NCBI RefSeq assembly: GCF_003977685.1
Contig: NZ_RYZH01000003.1
Span: 124,001 to 188,000, forward strand
Source of the DNA: Tautonia sociabilis
Lineage (GTDB): Bacteria; Planctomycetota; Planctomycetia; Isosphaerales; Isosphaeraceae
Direction of reading: 5' to 3'
Length of the DNA stretch: 64,000 nucleotides
Shown in pieces: positions 26,611 through 36,399 of this stretch. The notes below the pieces were generated by a model. It was not told the DNA's origin. It ran no database searches and was given only the letters and a program-made list of their open reading frames with translations. A program made the translations under genes and the position numbers. Position 1 is the first letter of the stretch. Each line of letters begins with the position of its first letter.

Positions 26611-27762
26611 TCAGGGGAGTGGACCGGTGCCTCTTTCCTCCAGGGGCACGACCTCGCGCTCAGGGGGGCCGACATACGCACCCAGCGGCCGCACGATCCG
26701 ATTCGACGCGAGTTGCTCGGCCACATGGGCGCACCAGCCGGCGACCCGGGCCATGGCGAAGATCGGCGTGAACAGGGCGGAGTCGAACCCCATCAAGGCA
26801 TAGGTCGGGCCGGCCGGAAAGTCGAGGTTGGCTGGGATCCCCGTTCGTTCCCGCATCGTCTCCTCGACAACGTCGGAGATGGCGATCCAGCGGTGGTCGC
26901 CGACGGCCGCCGCGACGCGGTCCCGGTAGCGCTTCATCGTGGGGACCCGAGAGTCTCCCGACCGATAGACCCGGTGGCCAAACCCCATGATCTTGCGGCG
27001 ATCGGCCAGCGCGGCCAGAACCCAATCCCTCGCCCGCTCGGGAGAGCCGATCTCGACGAGCATCCGCATGACCGCCTCGTTCGCCCCGCCGTGGAGCGGC
27101 CCCTTAAGGGATCCGATTGCGGCGGTGACCGCCGAGCAGAGGTCTGAGAGCGAGGACGCGACAACTCTCGCCGTGAAGCTCGACGCATTGAAGCCATGCT
27201 CGGCGTAGAGCGTCAGCGAGGCGTCGAAGGCGCGGACCAGCTCCGGTGATGGAATCTTGCCAAAGCACATGTGGAAGAAATTTTCGGAGAACGGCAGGTC
27301 ATCCCGGGGCGGGATCGGCTCTTCACCCTTCCTCAGCCGGGAGTCGGCCGCGACGATCGTGGGCATCGCGGCCAGGAGGAGCTCGGCCTTGCGGACGATC
27401 CCCACCGCGTCCTCTTCCCCTCGGAGCGGCCCCGTCATTCCCAGGTAGCTGACCGCCGTCCGGAGCGCGTCCATTGGCAGATGGCCGGGCGGGCTTGATC
27501 GAAGGAGGGCGATCGTCCCCTCGTCGATCGGTCGATGTCGCCGCTCCCGGTCGCAAAACGCACCGAGCTGCTCGCGGTCAGGCAGGTCGCCGTGGAGCAG
27601 GAGGTACGCCACCTCTTCGAACGAGCAGCGATCGGCCAGCTCGGCCACCGGATAGCCCCGGTAGAGGAGCATCTGCCGCTCAGCGATGACCTCGGAGATC
27701 GCCGTCTCGTCGAAGACGACTCCTTCGAGCCCCTTCTTGACACGGATCGCCTGGCCGTCCAT
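26611..27762 (-). CDS. prpC: 2-methylcitrate synthase / citrate synthase family
   Basis: 383 residues from the ATG at 27762 (GGGGAAGGGG upstream); 44 further codons exist upstream in frame but overlap prpB. It has the small citrate synthase fold with family signatures VVFDETAISEV near the start, the substrate and catalytic blocks SLKGPLHGGANE and MGFGHRVYRSGDSR, and the acidic FPAGPTYALMGF block. Citrate synthases and 2-methylcitrate synthases are hard to separate by sequence; the adjacent prpB and prpD genes argue for propionyl-CoA plus oxaloacetate to 2-methylcitrate. Cytoplasmic. Last gene of the prpD-prpB-prpC order. Confidence 0.88.
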   Translation of the reverse strand: MDGQAIRVKKGLEGVVFDETAISEVIAERQMLLYRGYPVAELADRCSFEEVAYLLLHGDLPDREQLGAFCDRERRHRPIDEGTIALLRSSPPGHLPMDALRTAVSYLGMTGPLRGEEDAVGIVRKAELLLAAMPTIVAADSRLRKGEEPIPPRDDLPFSENFFHMCFGKIPSPELVRAFDASLTLYAEHGFNASSFTARVVASSLSDLCSAVTAAIGSLKGPLHGGANEAVMRMLVEIGSPERARDWVLAALADRRKIMGFGHRVYRSGDSRVPTMKRYRDRVAAAVGDHRWIAISDVVEETMRERTGIPANLDFPAGPTYALMGFDSALFTPIFAMARVAGWCAHVAEQLASNRIVRPLGAYVGPPEREVVPLEERGTGPLP

Positions 27763-27796
27763 CGCTGCCCCTTCCCCCGGCCCGTTGGCCGGTCCG

Positions 27797-28696
27797 TCAC
27801 TCGGGAGTCGAGAAGTCGAAGAGATCGCGGTCGAAGGCGGTGTATGCTTCGTAATCGAGCAGGGCGTACAGGTCGCGGCGCGTCTGCATCGCACCGATCA
27901 GACCCACCTGGGTCCCTTCGTCAGCGATCCGCCTCAGGCCCGACTCGACGGCGAACATCGCCAGGCGAAGCGCCGAGACGGGGTAGAGGACGATGTTGTA
28001 CTCCAGCTCTCGGAGCGTCGAGACGGGCAGAAGCTCCGACTTGCCGAATTCGGTCATGTTGGCAATCAGCGGGACGTCGACCGCCTCGCGATACCGCTCG
28101 AACTCTCGTCGATCGCGCAATGCCTCAGGAAACAGCGCGTCGGCCCCCGCCTCGATGTAGCGATGTCCACGCTCGATCGCCGCGTCGATTCCTTCCATCG
28201 CCGCCGCGTCGGTTCGGGCGATGAGCAGGAAGTCGGGGTCTCTTCTCGCGTCGGCGGCGGCCCGGATCTTCCTGGTCATCTCCTCGACGGGCACGATTTG
28301 CTTGTGGTCGAGGTGACCGCAACGCTTCGGGTTGCGCTGGTCTTCGAGGTGGCAGCCGGCCAGGCCGAGATCCTCGAGCACCTGGATCGTCCGGGCGACA
28401 TTCAAGGGTTCCCCGAAGCCGGTGTCGACGTCCACGATTGCCGGCAGGTTCGACACTCGGGCGATCTCGTGGCCTCGCCTCGACACCTCGGAGAGCGTCG
28501 TCAGGCCGACGTCCGGCAGGCCGAGGTCGGCCGACAGGACGGCTCCCGACACGTAGATCCCCTCGAATCCAATCCGCTCGATCAGGAGTGACACCAGCGG
28601 CGAGAACGAGCCCGGGAAACGGAGAAGTTCTCCGCTGGCCAGTGCCGATCGCAGCGATCGGCGCTTTTCCGAGGAGGTCAGTCGGGCGTGGAGCAT
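27797..28696 (-). CDS. prpB: 2-methylisocitrate lyase
   Basis: 299 residues from the ATG at 28696, preceded by GAGAGGGGAT; upstream codons in the same frame belong to prpD sequence. Isocitrate-lyase-superfamily barrel with [21 protein letters not shown] near the start, [10 protein letters not shown] (metal-binding Asp pair) and the catalytic loop KRCGH in [12 protein letters not shown], the form seen in PrpB rather than AceA. It cleaves 2-methylisocitrate to pyruvate and succinate. It overlaps the prpD stop by 19 bases and ends 34 bp before prpC, consistent with one operon. Confidence 0.93.
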   Translation of the reverse strand: MLHARLTSSEKRRSLRSALASGELLRFPGSFSPLVSLLIERIGFEGIYVSGAVLSADLGLPDVGLTTLSEVSRRGHEIARVSNLPAIVDVDTGFGEPLNVARTIQVLEDLGLAGCHLEDQRNPKRCGHLDHKQIVPVEEMTRKIRAAADARRDPDFLLIARTDAAAMEGIDAAIERGHRYIEAGADALFPEALRDRREFERYREAVDVPLIANMTEFGKSELLPVSTLRELEYNIVLYPVSALRLAMFAVESGLRRIADEGTQVGLIGAMQTRRDLYALLDYEAYTAFDRDLFDFSTPE

Positions 28697-30204
28697 GAGA
28701 AGATCCCCTCTCGGGTCGGGCCGTCGTGGCCGAGTCGGGCTTCGGGAACCTCGATCGAGAGCCGATCCAGCTCCCCGGCCTTGAGGTCCCTCAGGGCGGA
28801 GCACGCATCCAGGAAGCGACTGGCTTCCGCCGGCTCCGCGATCCCCTCGGTCAGTCGACGGAACTTCGAGAGGTACCCCTCCCTCGCGAACGGGCGACGC
28901 CCCCGGGGATGAGCGTGCGCGACGTCCAGTTCAGCCTCAATCAGGTTCCCTCCTCGCATCCGGATCTCGACCCGCCCGCCGAACGCCTTTCGCGCCGGGT
29001 CGGGGTCGTGGTATCGGGTCGTCCAGGACGGATCCTCGACGGTCTCGATTTTCCTCCAGAGCCGCACCGTCTCCGGCCTGGAGGCCCGCTCGGGAGTGTA
29101 GCTGCGGATGTGGTGCCACTCCCCGTCTTCCAGGGCGACGGCGAAGATGTACATCGCACTGTGGTCGAGCGTCTCCCGGGTGGCCGACGGGTCGAACTTC
29201 TGAGGGTCGCCCGAACCGGTGCCGATCACGTGATGTGTGTGGTGGCTGGTCGCGATCCGGATGGACTCCACCTGCTCCAGGTCGGGGATCCGAGGGCGAA
29301 GGTCGAACGCCAGATCGATCAGCGCCTGCGCCTGGTACTCGGCCGAGTGTTCCTTGGTGTAGGTTTCCAGGATCGCCCGCCGGGGTTCGTCGTCGCCGGG
29401 CAACCCGATGCAATACTCGGCATCGGGCCCGTCCAGGAACCGGGCGATGACGCTGTCCTCCCCCTCGTAGATGGGCGAAGGGCTTGTCTCCCCCCGCATC
29501 GCCCGGTCAACGGCCTCAATCGCCAGCTTGCCAGCGTGGGCGGGCGCATACGCCTTCCACGAGGAGATCACCCCCTTACGAGATTGCCTGGAGGTGATGC
29601 AGACATGCACCGCCTGCTGGATCGCTTGGTAGATCGTCTCCGTCTCCAGGCCAAGAAGCGCCCCGATGCCTGCCGCCTGGGCGGGACCGAGGTGCGCGAT
29701 GTGGTCCACCTTGTGAGCGTGCAGGCAGATCGCCTTCACGAGCGCGACATGGACCTCGTAGGCCGTCACGATTCCCCGGATCAGGTCCGATCCCGATCGC
29801 CCGCACTGCTGAGCGACGGCCAGGAGGGGGGGGATCGAGTCGGCCGGATGTGCGTAGTCGGCCGCGAGGAAGGTATCGTGCATGTCCAGTTCGCGGACCG
29901 CCGTACCATTGGCCCAGGCGGCCCACTCGGCATGAACCCTCACGGCCGAAGGCAGACCGAAGACGGTTGCCCCCGCCTCCCGCCGATGCGCCAATGCCTG
30001 TTGCCGAGCCGAGCGCACCGGGTGCCGGTCCAGGGCGGCGACCGCCACCGCCGCGTTGTCGATCACCCGATTGACGACCATCTCGGCCACATCCGGCTCG
30101 ACCTCGGGGCCTGCCGAAGCGACCCTCGCTAGGCGCCAGGCGAGTTGCTCCTCCCGAGGTAGTTCGCGGGAAGATCGGCAGACTCGCACTTGATCGTATT
30201 CCAT
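28678..30204 (-). CDS. prpD: 2-methylcitrate dehydratase (MmgE/PrpD family)
   Basis: 508 residues from the ATG at 30204 (GGAGCGG upstream). MmgE/PrpD features: [35 protein letters not shown] (active-site region) and a [15 protein letters not shown] stretch. It dehydrates 2-methylcitrate in the methylcitrate cycle, which detoxifies and uses propionyl-CoA from odd-chain fatty acids, amino acids or propionate. First gene of the operon; overlaps prpB by 19 bases. I saw no adjacent PrpR-type regulator. Confidence 0.92.
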   Translation of the reverse strand: MEYDQVRVCRSSRELPREEQLAWRLARVASAGPEVEPDVAEMVVNRVIDNAAVAVAALDRHPVRSARQQALAHRREAGATVFGLPSAVRVHAEWAAWANGTAVRELDMHDTFLAADYAHPADSIPPLLAVAQQCGRSGSDLIRGIVTAYEVHVALVKAICLHAHKVDHIAHLGPAQAAGIGALLGLETETIYQAIQQAVHVCITSRQSRKGVISSWKAYAPAHAGKLAIEAVDRAMRGETSPSPIYEGEDSVIARFLDGPDAEYCIGLPGDDEPRRAILETYTKEHSAEYQAQALIDLAFDLRPRIPDLEQVESIRIATSHHTHHVIGTGSGDPQKFDPSATRETLDHSAMYIFAVALEDGEWHHIRSYTPERASRPETVRLWRKIETVEDPSWTTRYHDPDPARKAFGGRVEIRMRGGNLIEAELDVAHAHPRGRRPFAREGYLSKFRRLTEGIAEPAEASRFLDACSALRDLKAGELDRLSIEVPEARLGHDGPTREGIFSCSTPD

Positions 30205-30861
30205 CGGTTCCACGCCGCTCCGACTGGCTTCCCTCCGGTTCGTCCAGGAGGTCATCATAGGAGACGTCGGATCGTCGTGAAAGGGGATGGCTGTCGCACC
30301 TCACCATCGAGGAACGACCTGGGACGACCAATGGCCCGCGATCCCTCACCAGGGCGTGAACCGGGCGTTCCGAGCACACGGGAGCGAGAGCGCAGAAGTC
30401 GCAGGCCGGACTCGAACCGGGGAAGGACGAATGGGGTCAGGAGACGAATCCATCCCCTTCGGTGCGACCGTTCGAGGAAGATACAGTCAAACGTTTTCAA
30501 TCACATGCGAACGATTCGGTATACGTTTCTAGATCGCGCAAGCGGTGATGCCCATGCCAAACCCGCGACCAATTCCCGAACGCGGAACAGGACGAGACTG
30601 TCCTGCTCGTCCATCAATTACTCGGTCTTCATTTGTCGATTGGCATGCCCCGCGACCGGCACATTGCGGTCCGAGGGGACGAACCGAGGCCCGCCCGTTT
30701 GATGTTGTGGTTGATCCGGTGGGGCCATTGGGGGCCTCTCACTTTGCCGACCACCCAGTTCCCCTCTCGATTCTCATGACGTGTGGTGTTCCAGAGCCCT
30801 TCGAGGTCTTTCAGGGCACGGATCCTCGCAGTCGAGGGACGGCTCACGTCATTGCGGCGCA
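30205..30861. other. Gene-poor interval, no supported gene
   Basis: About 650 bp, somewhat lower in GC than its surroundings, with no ORF showing family features. On the minus strand 30397-30469 resembles a decayed tRNA (7-bp acceptor-like ends, a CGAA/TTCG D-stem and a TTCGAGT T-loop, but no anticodon stem). A short minus-strand ORF at 30629-30862 has no recognisable homology. The prpD promoter must lie in the part nearest 30205. Confidence 0.5.
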
Positions 30862-30892
30862 TAAAGAAACCCGCCCCTTTCGGCGGGTTCCT
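30862..30892 (-). terminator. Intrinsic terminator of tRNA-Gln
   Basis: On the minus strand GGAACCCGCC, loop GAAAGG, GGCGGGTT, then TTTCTTTAT: an 8-bp perfect stem (30868-30875 with 30882-30889) and a T-rich tail, starting 10 bases past tRNA-Gln. Confidence 0.85.
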
Positions 30893-30898
30893 TCGGAG

Positions 30899-30969
30899 CT
30901 GGGGAACTAGGATTCGAACCTAGACTACTTGATCCAGAGTCAAGCGTGCTACCGTTACACCATTCCCCA
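30899..30969 (-). tRNA. tRNA-Gln (anticodon CTG)
   Basis: 71 bases on the minus strand: acceptor TGGGGAA/TTCCCCA, anticodon stem CTTGA/TCAAG with loop CTCTGGA (anticodon CTG, reads CAG), T-stem CTAGG/CCTAG around TTCGAAT, discriminator G. The U1-A72 pair is typical of bacterial tRNA-Gln. Confidence 0.95.
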
Positions 30970-31791
30970 ATGATTGCCGACCTGCCGATGGAAACAGGCG
31001 ATCGCTGAGTCGGGTTGTATTGGAAGAGTCGAAACCCCAAGAAGTCAATGAGACGACTCGCCCGAAACAGTCGGCGTCGATTGATTTCTTTCCGTTGTCC
31101 TGATGGGCTTGCGTCAAACGGGGCCTCGGAGTACGACTTCAGATCGAAATCAAAAGCCCCTCGTCGACCTCATGGCGGCGATTCTACCAAGGTCCGCCCA
31201 TCGTCGACAAGGCGCATTCGTTCTCGTAACCTGCTCCTCCCGCTCGGTCACCGGCCGAAGATGGTCCTGCTGGCCCCCTCGAGCAGGTGGGTGGTGGTTC
31301 GCTCGTTCTTCGAGCTTTCGGAAGCGGTCGTCGGCGAGGGACCCGTTCGTCATGGCGACCCATGCGACATCCGGCTCTGACAGGTGTCCGGACCGGATCA
31401 CGCCTCGCGATCTCGGGATTGGGTCGCCCTCGGGAGCGGACTCCGGGGCGAGACGCGTCGTCGCCTGACCCGGTCGGGTTCCGGCTCGATGCCGACAGAT
31501 CGGTGTACGTCTGCGAGAGCACCTACACGATAAGAGAATCGACGCATCGCCGAACAACCGATCACTCCCGCCCTGGCCTCCAGGTGTTTACCGCCATGCT
31601 GACGCGGAAGACGGCGAACATGCTCTGCGCCGAGCCGGCCGATGCCGGGACCGACGTCTGGGGCGCCTCGGGTCGGGTCCCTGGCTCCCTTCGCTTTCAA
31701 GCGAATCACCGATGCGACGGAAGGCCCCGCCAACAGCGCAAAACAAAACCTGAGACGGACTTGGACGCCTCGGGTCGGTCTGAGTCGGAAA
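30970..31791. other. Gene-poor interval between tRNA-Gln and tRNA-Cys
   Basis: 822 bp with no ORF that shows family motifs, a convincing ribosome site or the local codon pattern; the open frames here overlap each other on both strands. No repeats or inverted termini of an insertion element were seen. The tRNA-Gln promoter should lie at its left end. A TTTTGTTTTG stretch on the minus strand near 31741-31750, past tRNA-Cys, may end that transcript, but I found no convincing stem before it. Confidence 0.5.
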
Positions 31792-31862
31792 GGCGCCGCC
31801 CGGATTCGAACCGGGGAATAACGGATTTGCAATCCGCTGCCTTACCACTTGGCTACGGCGCC
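31792..31862 (-). tRNA. tRNA-Cys (anticodon GCA)
   Basis: 71 bases on the minus strand: acceptor GGCGCCG/CGGCGCC, D-arm with AAGTGGTAA, anticodon stem GCGGA/TCCGT with loop TTGCAAA (anticodon GCA), T-stem CCCGG/CCGGG around TTCGAAT, discriminator T (U73 is the cysteine identity base). Confidence 0.96.
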
Positions 31863-32089
31863 GAGAGGGAGTAATTTACATCACACCCTCGCCAAGATCA
31901 AGCGGGCACCGGATGATCACGTCCTCCGGACTGTCTCCTGATGCGACACGGAGAGGGAGCTTCTGGTCGAAACCGCGTTGGCCCGAGGCCGAGGCGGATC
32001 GCCAGCCGGCGAGGCGGCCATTGAGGGCATGATCCAAGGGCGGAGCCTCGATCGATCGGGCCGAGGATCAGGACGGCTGGAGACGCACA

Positions 32090-32947
32090 TTGGAGAGGTT
32101 CGGGACGGTTGCGATCGCGGGGGTCGGGCTGATCGGGGGGTCGATCGGCCTGGCGCTGAGGCGCAAGGGGCTGGCCGATCGGGTCATCGGTCTGGGGAGA
32201 GACGCCTCCAGGCTCGACGAGGCGAAAGGACTTGGGGCGATTGATTGCGGGACGACCGACCCGGCCAGGGCGGTGGCAGAGGCCGAGGTCATCGTCGTCT
32301 GCACGCCGACGGATCGGATCGCCACCGATATCAAGTCGCTGGCAGCGGTCGCTCCCGAGCATGTCCTGATCACGGACGCGGGTAGCGCGAAGCGTCGGAT
32401 CGTCGAGGCGGTTGAGGGCGATATCCGGGCGCGGGAGGTCTTCGTGGGTGCCCACCCGTTGGCGGGCTCGGAGCGGCGGGGGGCCGTCGCCGCCCGGGCC
32501 GACCTCCTCGATGGGAGGGTTTGTGCCCTCACCCCAACCGGGAGGACGCCGGCCGATCGAATCGAGGCCGCTCGCCGGTTCTGGACCGGCCTCGGCTGCC
32601 GGATCGTAGTCCTCGATCCGGACGATCACGATGCGGCCCTGGCCCGGACGAGTCATCTTCCCCATGTGGTCGCCGCTGCCCTGGCCTCCAGTGTCCCCGA
32701 ACATTGCTTGGAGCTGGCTGCGGGCGCGTATCGCGACGGGACCCGAGTGGTGGCCTCGGATGCCGATCTCTGGGTCGCGATCTTCCGGGAGAACGCAGTG
32801 CATCTGCTCGAATCGGTGGCTGAGTTCGAGGCCGCGCTGGGTCGCTTCCGGGACGCGATCGCCTCGGATGACCCCGAGACGCTCCGATCGCTCTGGGTGA
32901 CAGCCAGGGAGCGTCGGAGGTCGTTCGAGGACGGACCCCCGGCGTGA
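32090..32947 (+). CDS. tyrA: Prephenate dehydrogenase
   Basis: 285 residues from a TTG start with GGAG about 8 bases upstream; no in-frame ATG lies nearby. Rossmann motif GVGLIGGSIG at about 11-20, then the TyrA blocks VIVVCTPTDRIATDI, LITDAGSAKRRIVEA and FVGAHPLAGSERRGA, and a helical C-terminal dimerisation domain (SHLPHVVAAALASS). It oxidatively decarboxylates prephenate to 4-hydroxyphenylpyruvate for tyrosine synthesis (or arogenate to tyrosine). No ACT domain is present, so feedback control by that domain is not expected. Confidence 0.93.
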   Translation: MERFGTVAIAGVGLIGGSIGLALRRKGLADRVIGLGRDASRLDEAKGLGAIDCGTTDPARAVAEAEVIVVCTPTDRIATDIKSLAAVAPEHVLITDAGSAKRRIVEAVEGDIRAREVFVGAHPLAGSERRGAVAARADLLDGRVCALTPTGRTPADRIEAARRFWTGLGCRIVVLDPDDHDAALARTSHLPHVVAAALASSVPEHCLELAAGAYRDGTRVVASDADLWVAIFRENAVHLLESVAEFEAALGRFRDAIASDDPETLRSLWVTARERRRSFEDGPPA

Positions 32948-33220
32948 TCGGCAGCCCTCGTCCCGGCCTCCGCCATCGAACGACAACCCAGACGCCCTGG
33001 CCATTGGTCGGACATCGGGTGAGATCTTGCCGGTCTTGGCACCCCGGGCGGGGCCGTGATACGATGAAACTGAGTCGGTCCGAGGTTGAGTCCAACACGC
33101 AACTCCCCCTGAGCCGGTCCCGGCCCCCGAATTCGTGGCGAGCCAGAGGGATGCGAGGGTTCAAGACGTCGTGACGACCCCCGACCAAGGCCCGGGATCA
33201 GTGGAGGATCGCCCAGGATT

Positions 33221-35440
33221 ATGATCGGCTCGATTTGCCTCCACGCGTTCGCGATGACTCTTGCCTGGTTCCTCTTCCCCTCCGGAGGAGATGACGGATC
33301 GGCGCCCGCCGAGCGGCCCAGATCCCAGGCGCCTCCCACGGTGTCGCCCCCGGAGATCTTCGTCCCCCGGGTGCCGAGGACCTCCCAGGAGGTCGAACGG
33401 CTCGATGCCTTACAACGTTATGCCGCGGCACGGGCCCTCGAAGCCCGTCGGGAATGGAGTGATGCGATCGAGTTGCTCGAACAGGCCCGGGAGGCCGATC
33501 CGGACTCGGTCGCGATCCTGCGCCGGCTGAGCCGACTCTATTTCGGACTTGGGGGCTTCGGACCGGATGGGGAGGATCGCGTCCAGAAGGCCATCGAGAC
33601 CGGGACCGCCGCGATCCAGGCCGATCCCGAAGACGCCGAGACGATTCGGCGGCTGGTCCGTCACTACCGTGCCAACAACGACCTGGCCGCGGCCGAGGAG
33701 TTGCTTCAGTCTGTGCTGGAGAACCCCGAACTGCCGGGGTTCTGTCTCACGAGACTGGTCGTCCTCCACGAGCTGGGCCGGCTCTTCGTCGACCAGCAGC
33801 GCCCCGACCTGGCGGTCTCCCCGCTGGAACAGCTCGTGCGGGCGCTCGACTCCAGGGAGGCGTTGCGGCTTACCCCGGCCCAGGTGCAGGATGTCCTCGG
33901 CGAGGACGAGGCCGATGGCTACCGTCGTTTCGGAGAAGTCTTCTTCAACGCCGGTCGCTACGACCTGGCCATCCTCGCGCTGCGTCGCAGTCTGGTCTAC
34001 GACCCCGAGAGCACCCAGACGCCGCTTTACCTTGCTCAGGCCCTCCTCCGGGCCGACCGCGCCGAGGAAGCCCTCGCCGTCCTCGAACCCGTGATCTCGG
34101 AGCACCCGCCGGGCCGAGTGCCGTTCGATGTGCTTGCCCAGGTGCTCACCGCCCTCGACCGTACCGATCAAATCATCCCCCGGCTGGAGGAAGCCTCCGA
34201 GGCCAGCCCCGACAACTACCTGCTGAAGTACGCCCTGGCGGAACGCTACGAGCAGGAGGGCCGGGTCGAGGAGGCGAGGAGGCTCTACCTGAGCATCGGC
34301 GAGCAGTCGAACCAGGGGTTGGCCACGCTCGCCCAGTCGTACCTCGAGTCGGAGAAGTTCGAGGAGCTGCTCCAACTCTTCGAAACCTCCGGCGGGCAAG
34401 GTGGGGGGAGGGCGGCGATCGAGCCCCAGATCCGGCTCATCGCGACCGACCCCGAGGTCGCCGATGCCGTCATCGACGCGGGGTTGGAGATGCTCCAGGC
34501 CGATCCTCCTCGGCTCGGACCCGCTGGGCTGGAGTTGCTGTCCGAGATCGCTTCCCTGGCCGAGCGGACCGATCGCCTGGTCACTCTGGATCGGCTCAAC
34601 CTCGAACGCGATCCCTCTCCCCGGAATCACCTGGAGCTGGCCGACTCCCTCGCCGCCGCCGGGAGGGCCGGAGAGGCGGTCGACGTTCTCGAACAACTGA
34701 TCGCCCGGTTCCCCGAGCTTGGCGAGCAGCCCCAGTTGCTCGCCCGGGTCGCCGAGCTGCAGTTCGAAGCCGGCCGGATCGAGGACGCTCTCGCCAACGG
34801 CCGGAAACTGCTCGAACGGGAGCCCAACGATCTGCCCCTCCTCCAACTGGTCGGCTACGCCCTCCAGCGGCTCGGCCGGTTCGAGGAGGCGCTGGCCCTC
34901 TACGACGAGATCCCGGAACGATTCCGGGGGAATCCCGAGGCGATCCGGCTGGCGAAGATCTGGAAGGCCAACACCCTGGCTGCCTCCGATCGCTTCGAGC
35001 AGGGTGAGGCCATCCTCCTTCAGCTTCTCGAGGAACAGCCCGGCGACCCCTGGATCAGCAACGACCTCGGCTACCTCTGGGCCGAGCGTGGGATCAAGCT
35101 CGATCGGGCGGAGGAACTCATCCGGACTGCGGTCGAGGCCGATCCGACCAACAGCGCCTATCTCGACAGCCTCGGATGGGTGCTCTACCAGCAAGGGAAG
35201 GTCGAAGAGGCGCTCGTCCCGCTCCAGGAGGCCGTTGACCTGCGCCCTTCCGCGGTCAACCTCGACCACCTCGGCGATGTCTATTTCGCCCTCGGCCGCC
35301 GAGACGAGGCCCGGGAGGCCTGGAGACGGGCCGCCGACCTCGCCGATGATGCCGATCCTCCCGACCCGTCCCTCGCCTCCATCCGAGAGAAGCTGAGGGC
35401 CCTCGGCGACGAGGAGCCCGCCGAAGCGGCCAACCCCTGA
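33221..35440 (+). CDS. Large TPR-repeat protein
   Basis: 739 residues. A short hydrophobic start (MIGSICLHAFAMTLAWFLF) may be a signal peptide or anchor, followed by a Pro/Ala linker and then about 650 residues of tetratricopeptide-type helical repeats; typical units are at about 68-100 (ALEARREWSDAIELLEQA), 240-275 (AGRYDLAILALRRSLVYDP) and near the end (DSLGWVLYQQGKVEEALVP, then DLRPSAVNLDHLGDVYFAL). No catalytic domain. Probably an envelope scaffold. GTGGAGG is 13-19 bases upstream of the ATG. Similar TPR proteins carry out varied assembly roles; no specific partner is suggested here. Confidence 0.85.
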   Translation: MIGSICLHAFAMTLAWFLFPSGGDDGSAPAERPRSQAPPTVSPPEIFVPRVPRTSQEVERLDALQRYAAARALEARREWSDAIELLEQAREADPDSVAILRRLSRLYFGLGGFGPDGEDRVQKAIETGTAAIQADPEDAETIRRLVRHYRANNDLAAAEELLQSVLENPELPGFCLTRLVVLHELGRLFVDQQRPDLAVSPLEQLVRALDSREALRLTPAQVQDVLGEDEADGYRRFGEVFFNAGRYDLAILALRRSLVYDPESTQTPLYLAQALLRADRAEEALAVLEPVISEHPPGRVPFDVLAQVLTALDRTDQIIPRLEEASEASPDNYLLKYALAERYEQEGRVEEARRLYLSIGEQSNQGLATLAQSYLESEKFEELLQLFETSGGQGGGRAAIEPQIRLIATDPEVADAVIDAGLEMLQADPPRLGPAGLELLSEIASLAERTDRLVTLDRLNLERDPSPRNHLELADSLAAAGRAGEAVDVLEQLIARFPELGEQPQLLARVAELQFEAGRIEDALANGRKLLEREPNDLPLLQLVGYALQRLGRFEEALALYDEIPERFRGNPEAIRLAKIWKANTLAASDRFEQGEAILLQLLEEQPGDPWISNDLGYLWAERGIKLDRAEELIRTAVEADPTNSAYLDSLGWVLYQQGKVEEALVPLQEAVDLRPSAVNLDHLGDVYFALGRRDEAREAWRRAADLADDADPPDPSLASIREKLRALGDEEPAEAANP

Positions 35441-35576
35441 CCCGATTCCCCTATCGAACCGAGTTCCGCCCCGAGGCGGGCACCGTAGCCCTGACCGGGC
35501 CCGATCCCCCGGTCGGGTCGCACTGTGCCCGCCGTCGTCCTTGGGGCGGAGCGACCGACCCGGAGCCCGATTCGAC

Positions 35577-36317
35577 ATGGCTGGCCACTCCCATGCCGCC
35601 AACGTGGCGGCCCGAAAGAACGCCGTCGACGCCAAGCGTGGTAAGCTCTTCAGCAAGCTCTGCCGCGCCATTTACGTCGCGGCCCGCAACGGCGGCCCCG
35701 CCCCCGCCATGAACCTCCGGCTGCGCTACGCCATCGACAAGGCCAAGTCCTTCAGCTGCCCGAAGGACAACATCGAACGCTCCATCAAGAAGGCCACCGG
35801 CGAACTCGGCGCCGAAACCTTCGAGGAGGTCATCTACGAGGGCTACGGCCCCGGCGGCGTCGCCGTGCTTTGCGAGATCCTCACCGACAACCGAAACCGG
35901 ACCGCCGGAGAGGTCCGCCGGGCGTTCGACATCTGCGGCGGCAACCTCGGCTCCACCGGCTGCGTCAGCTATCTCTTCGACTACAAAGGCGTCTTCGTCA
36001 TCGAGGTTGCCAAGATCGAGGAAGACCGCCTCATGGAGATCGCCCTCGAGGCCGGCGCCGACGACCTGAAGCGCGACGGGGACTACTTCGTCGTCACCTG
36101 CGACCCCAAGGCCTTCGACGACGTCCAGAAGGCCTTCGAAGAGCATCAGATTCCCACGGAATCGGCCGAGACAAGCTACGTGCCGCAGACGACCGTCGAC
36201 CTTGACGTCGAGAACGGCAAGAAGATGCTCAAGCTTCGGGATCTGCTCGACGACAACGACGACGTCCAGAACGTCTACAGCAACGAGAATATCCCCGAAG
36301 AGGCGATGGCCTCCTGA
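35577..36317 (+). CDS. YebC/PmpR-family protein
   Basis: 246 residues, the usual family length. The start MAGHSHAANVAARKNAVDAKR is the family hallmark (usually MAGHSKWxNIxxRK), so the ATG at 35577 is chosen over an in-frame ATG 12 codons upstream. Other blocks: FSCPKDNIERSIKKATG, YEGYGPGGVAVLCEILTDN and GGNLGSTGCVSYLFDYKG (usually GGxLGxxGSVxxxF). Family members act as transcriptional regulators or, as shown for some, as factors relieving ribosome stalling. It is followed 82 bp later by dapL. Confidence 0.92.
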   Translation: MAGHSHAANVAARKNAVDAKRGKLFSKLCRAIYVAARNGGPAPAMNLRLRYAIDKAKSFSCPKDNIERSIKKATGELGAETFEEVIYEGYGPGGVAVLCEILTDNRNRTAGEVRRAFDICGGNLGSTGCVSYLFDYKGVFVIEVAKIEEDRLMEIALEAGADDLKRDGDYFVVTCDPKAFDDVQKAFEEHQIPTESAETSYVPQTTVDLDVENGKKMLKLRDLLDDNDDVQNVYSNENIPEEAMAS

Positions 36318-36399
36318 GCCGGCGCCGCCCTCGCCCACCTTTCCGTCCGTCGGGGCGCACCGACGCCCCCACGTCGCCTCCTCCCGGAAGAAGCCCACG

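Noticed and set aside
26611..30204. A hoped-for novel pathway around the citrate-synthase-like gene
   Set aside because: prpD, prpB and prpC in order form a standard methylcitrate cycle operon.
30629..30862. Short minus-strand open frame of 77 codons
   Set aside because: No ribosome site or recognisable domain, and it ends close to the tRNA-Gln terminator; kept only as a note.
30470..31791. Possible mobile element or CRISPR array in the gene-poor interval
   Set aside because: No transposase motif, terminal inverted repeats, target duplications or regularly spaced repeats were seen.
31398..31832. Minus-strand open frame overlapping tRNA-Cys
   Set aside because: It reads through the tRNA gene and has no family motif or ribosome site; a by-product of high GC.
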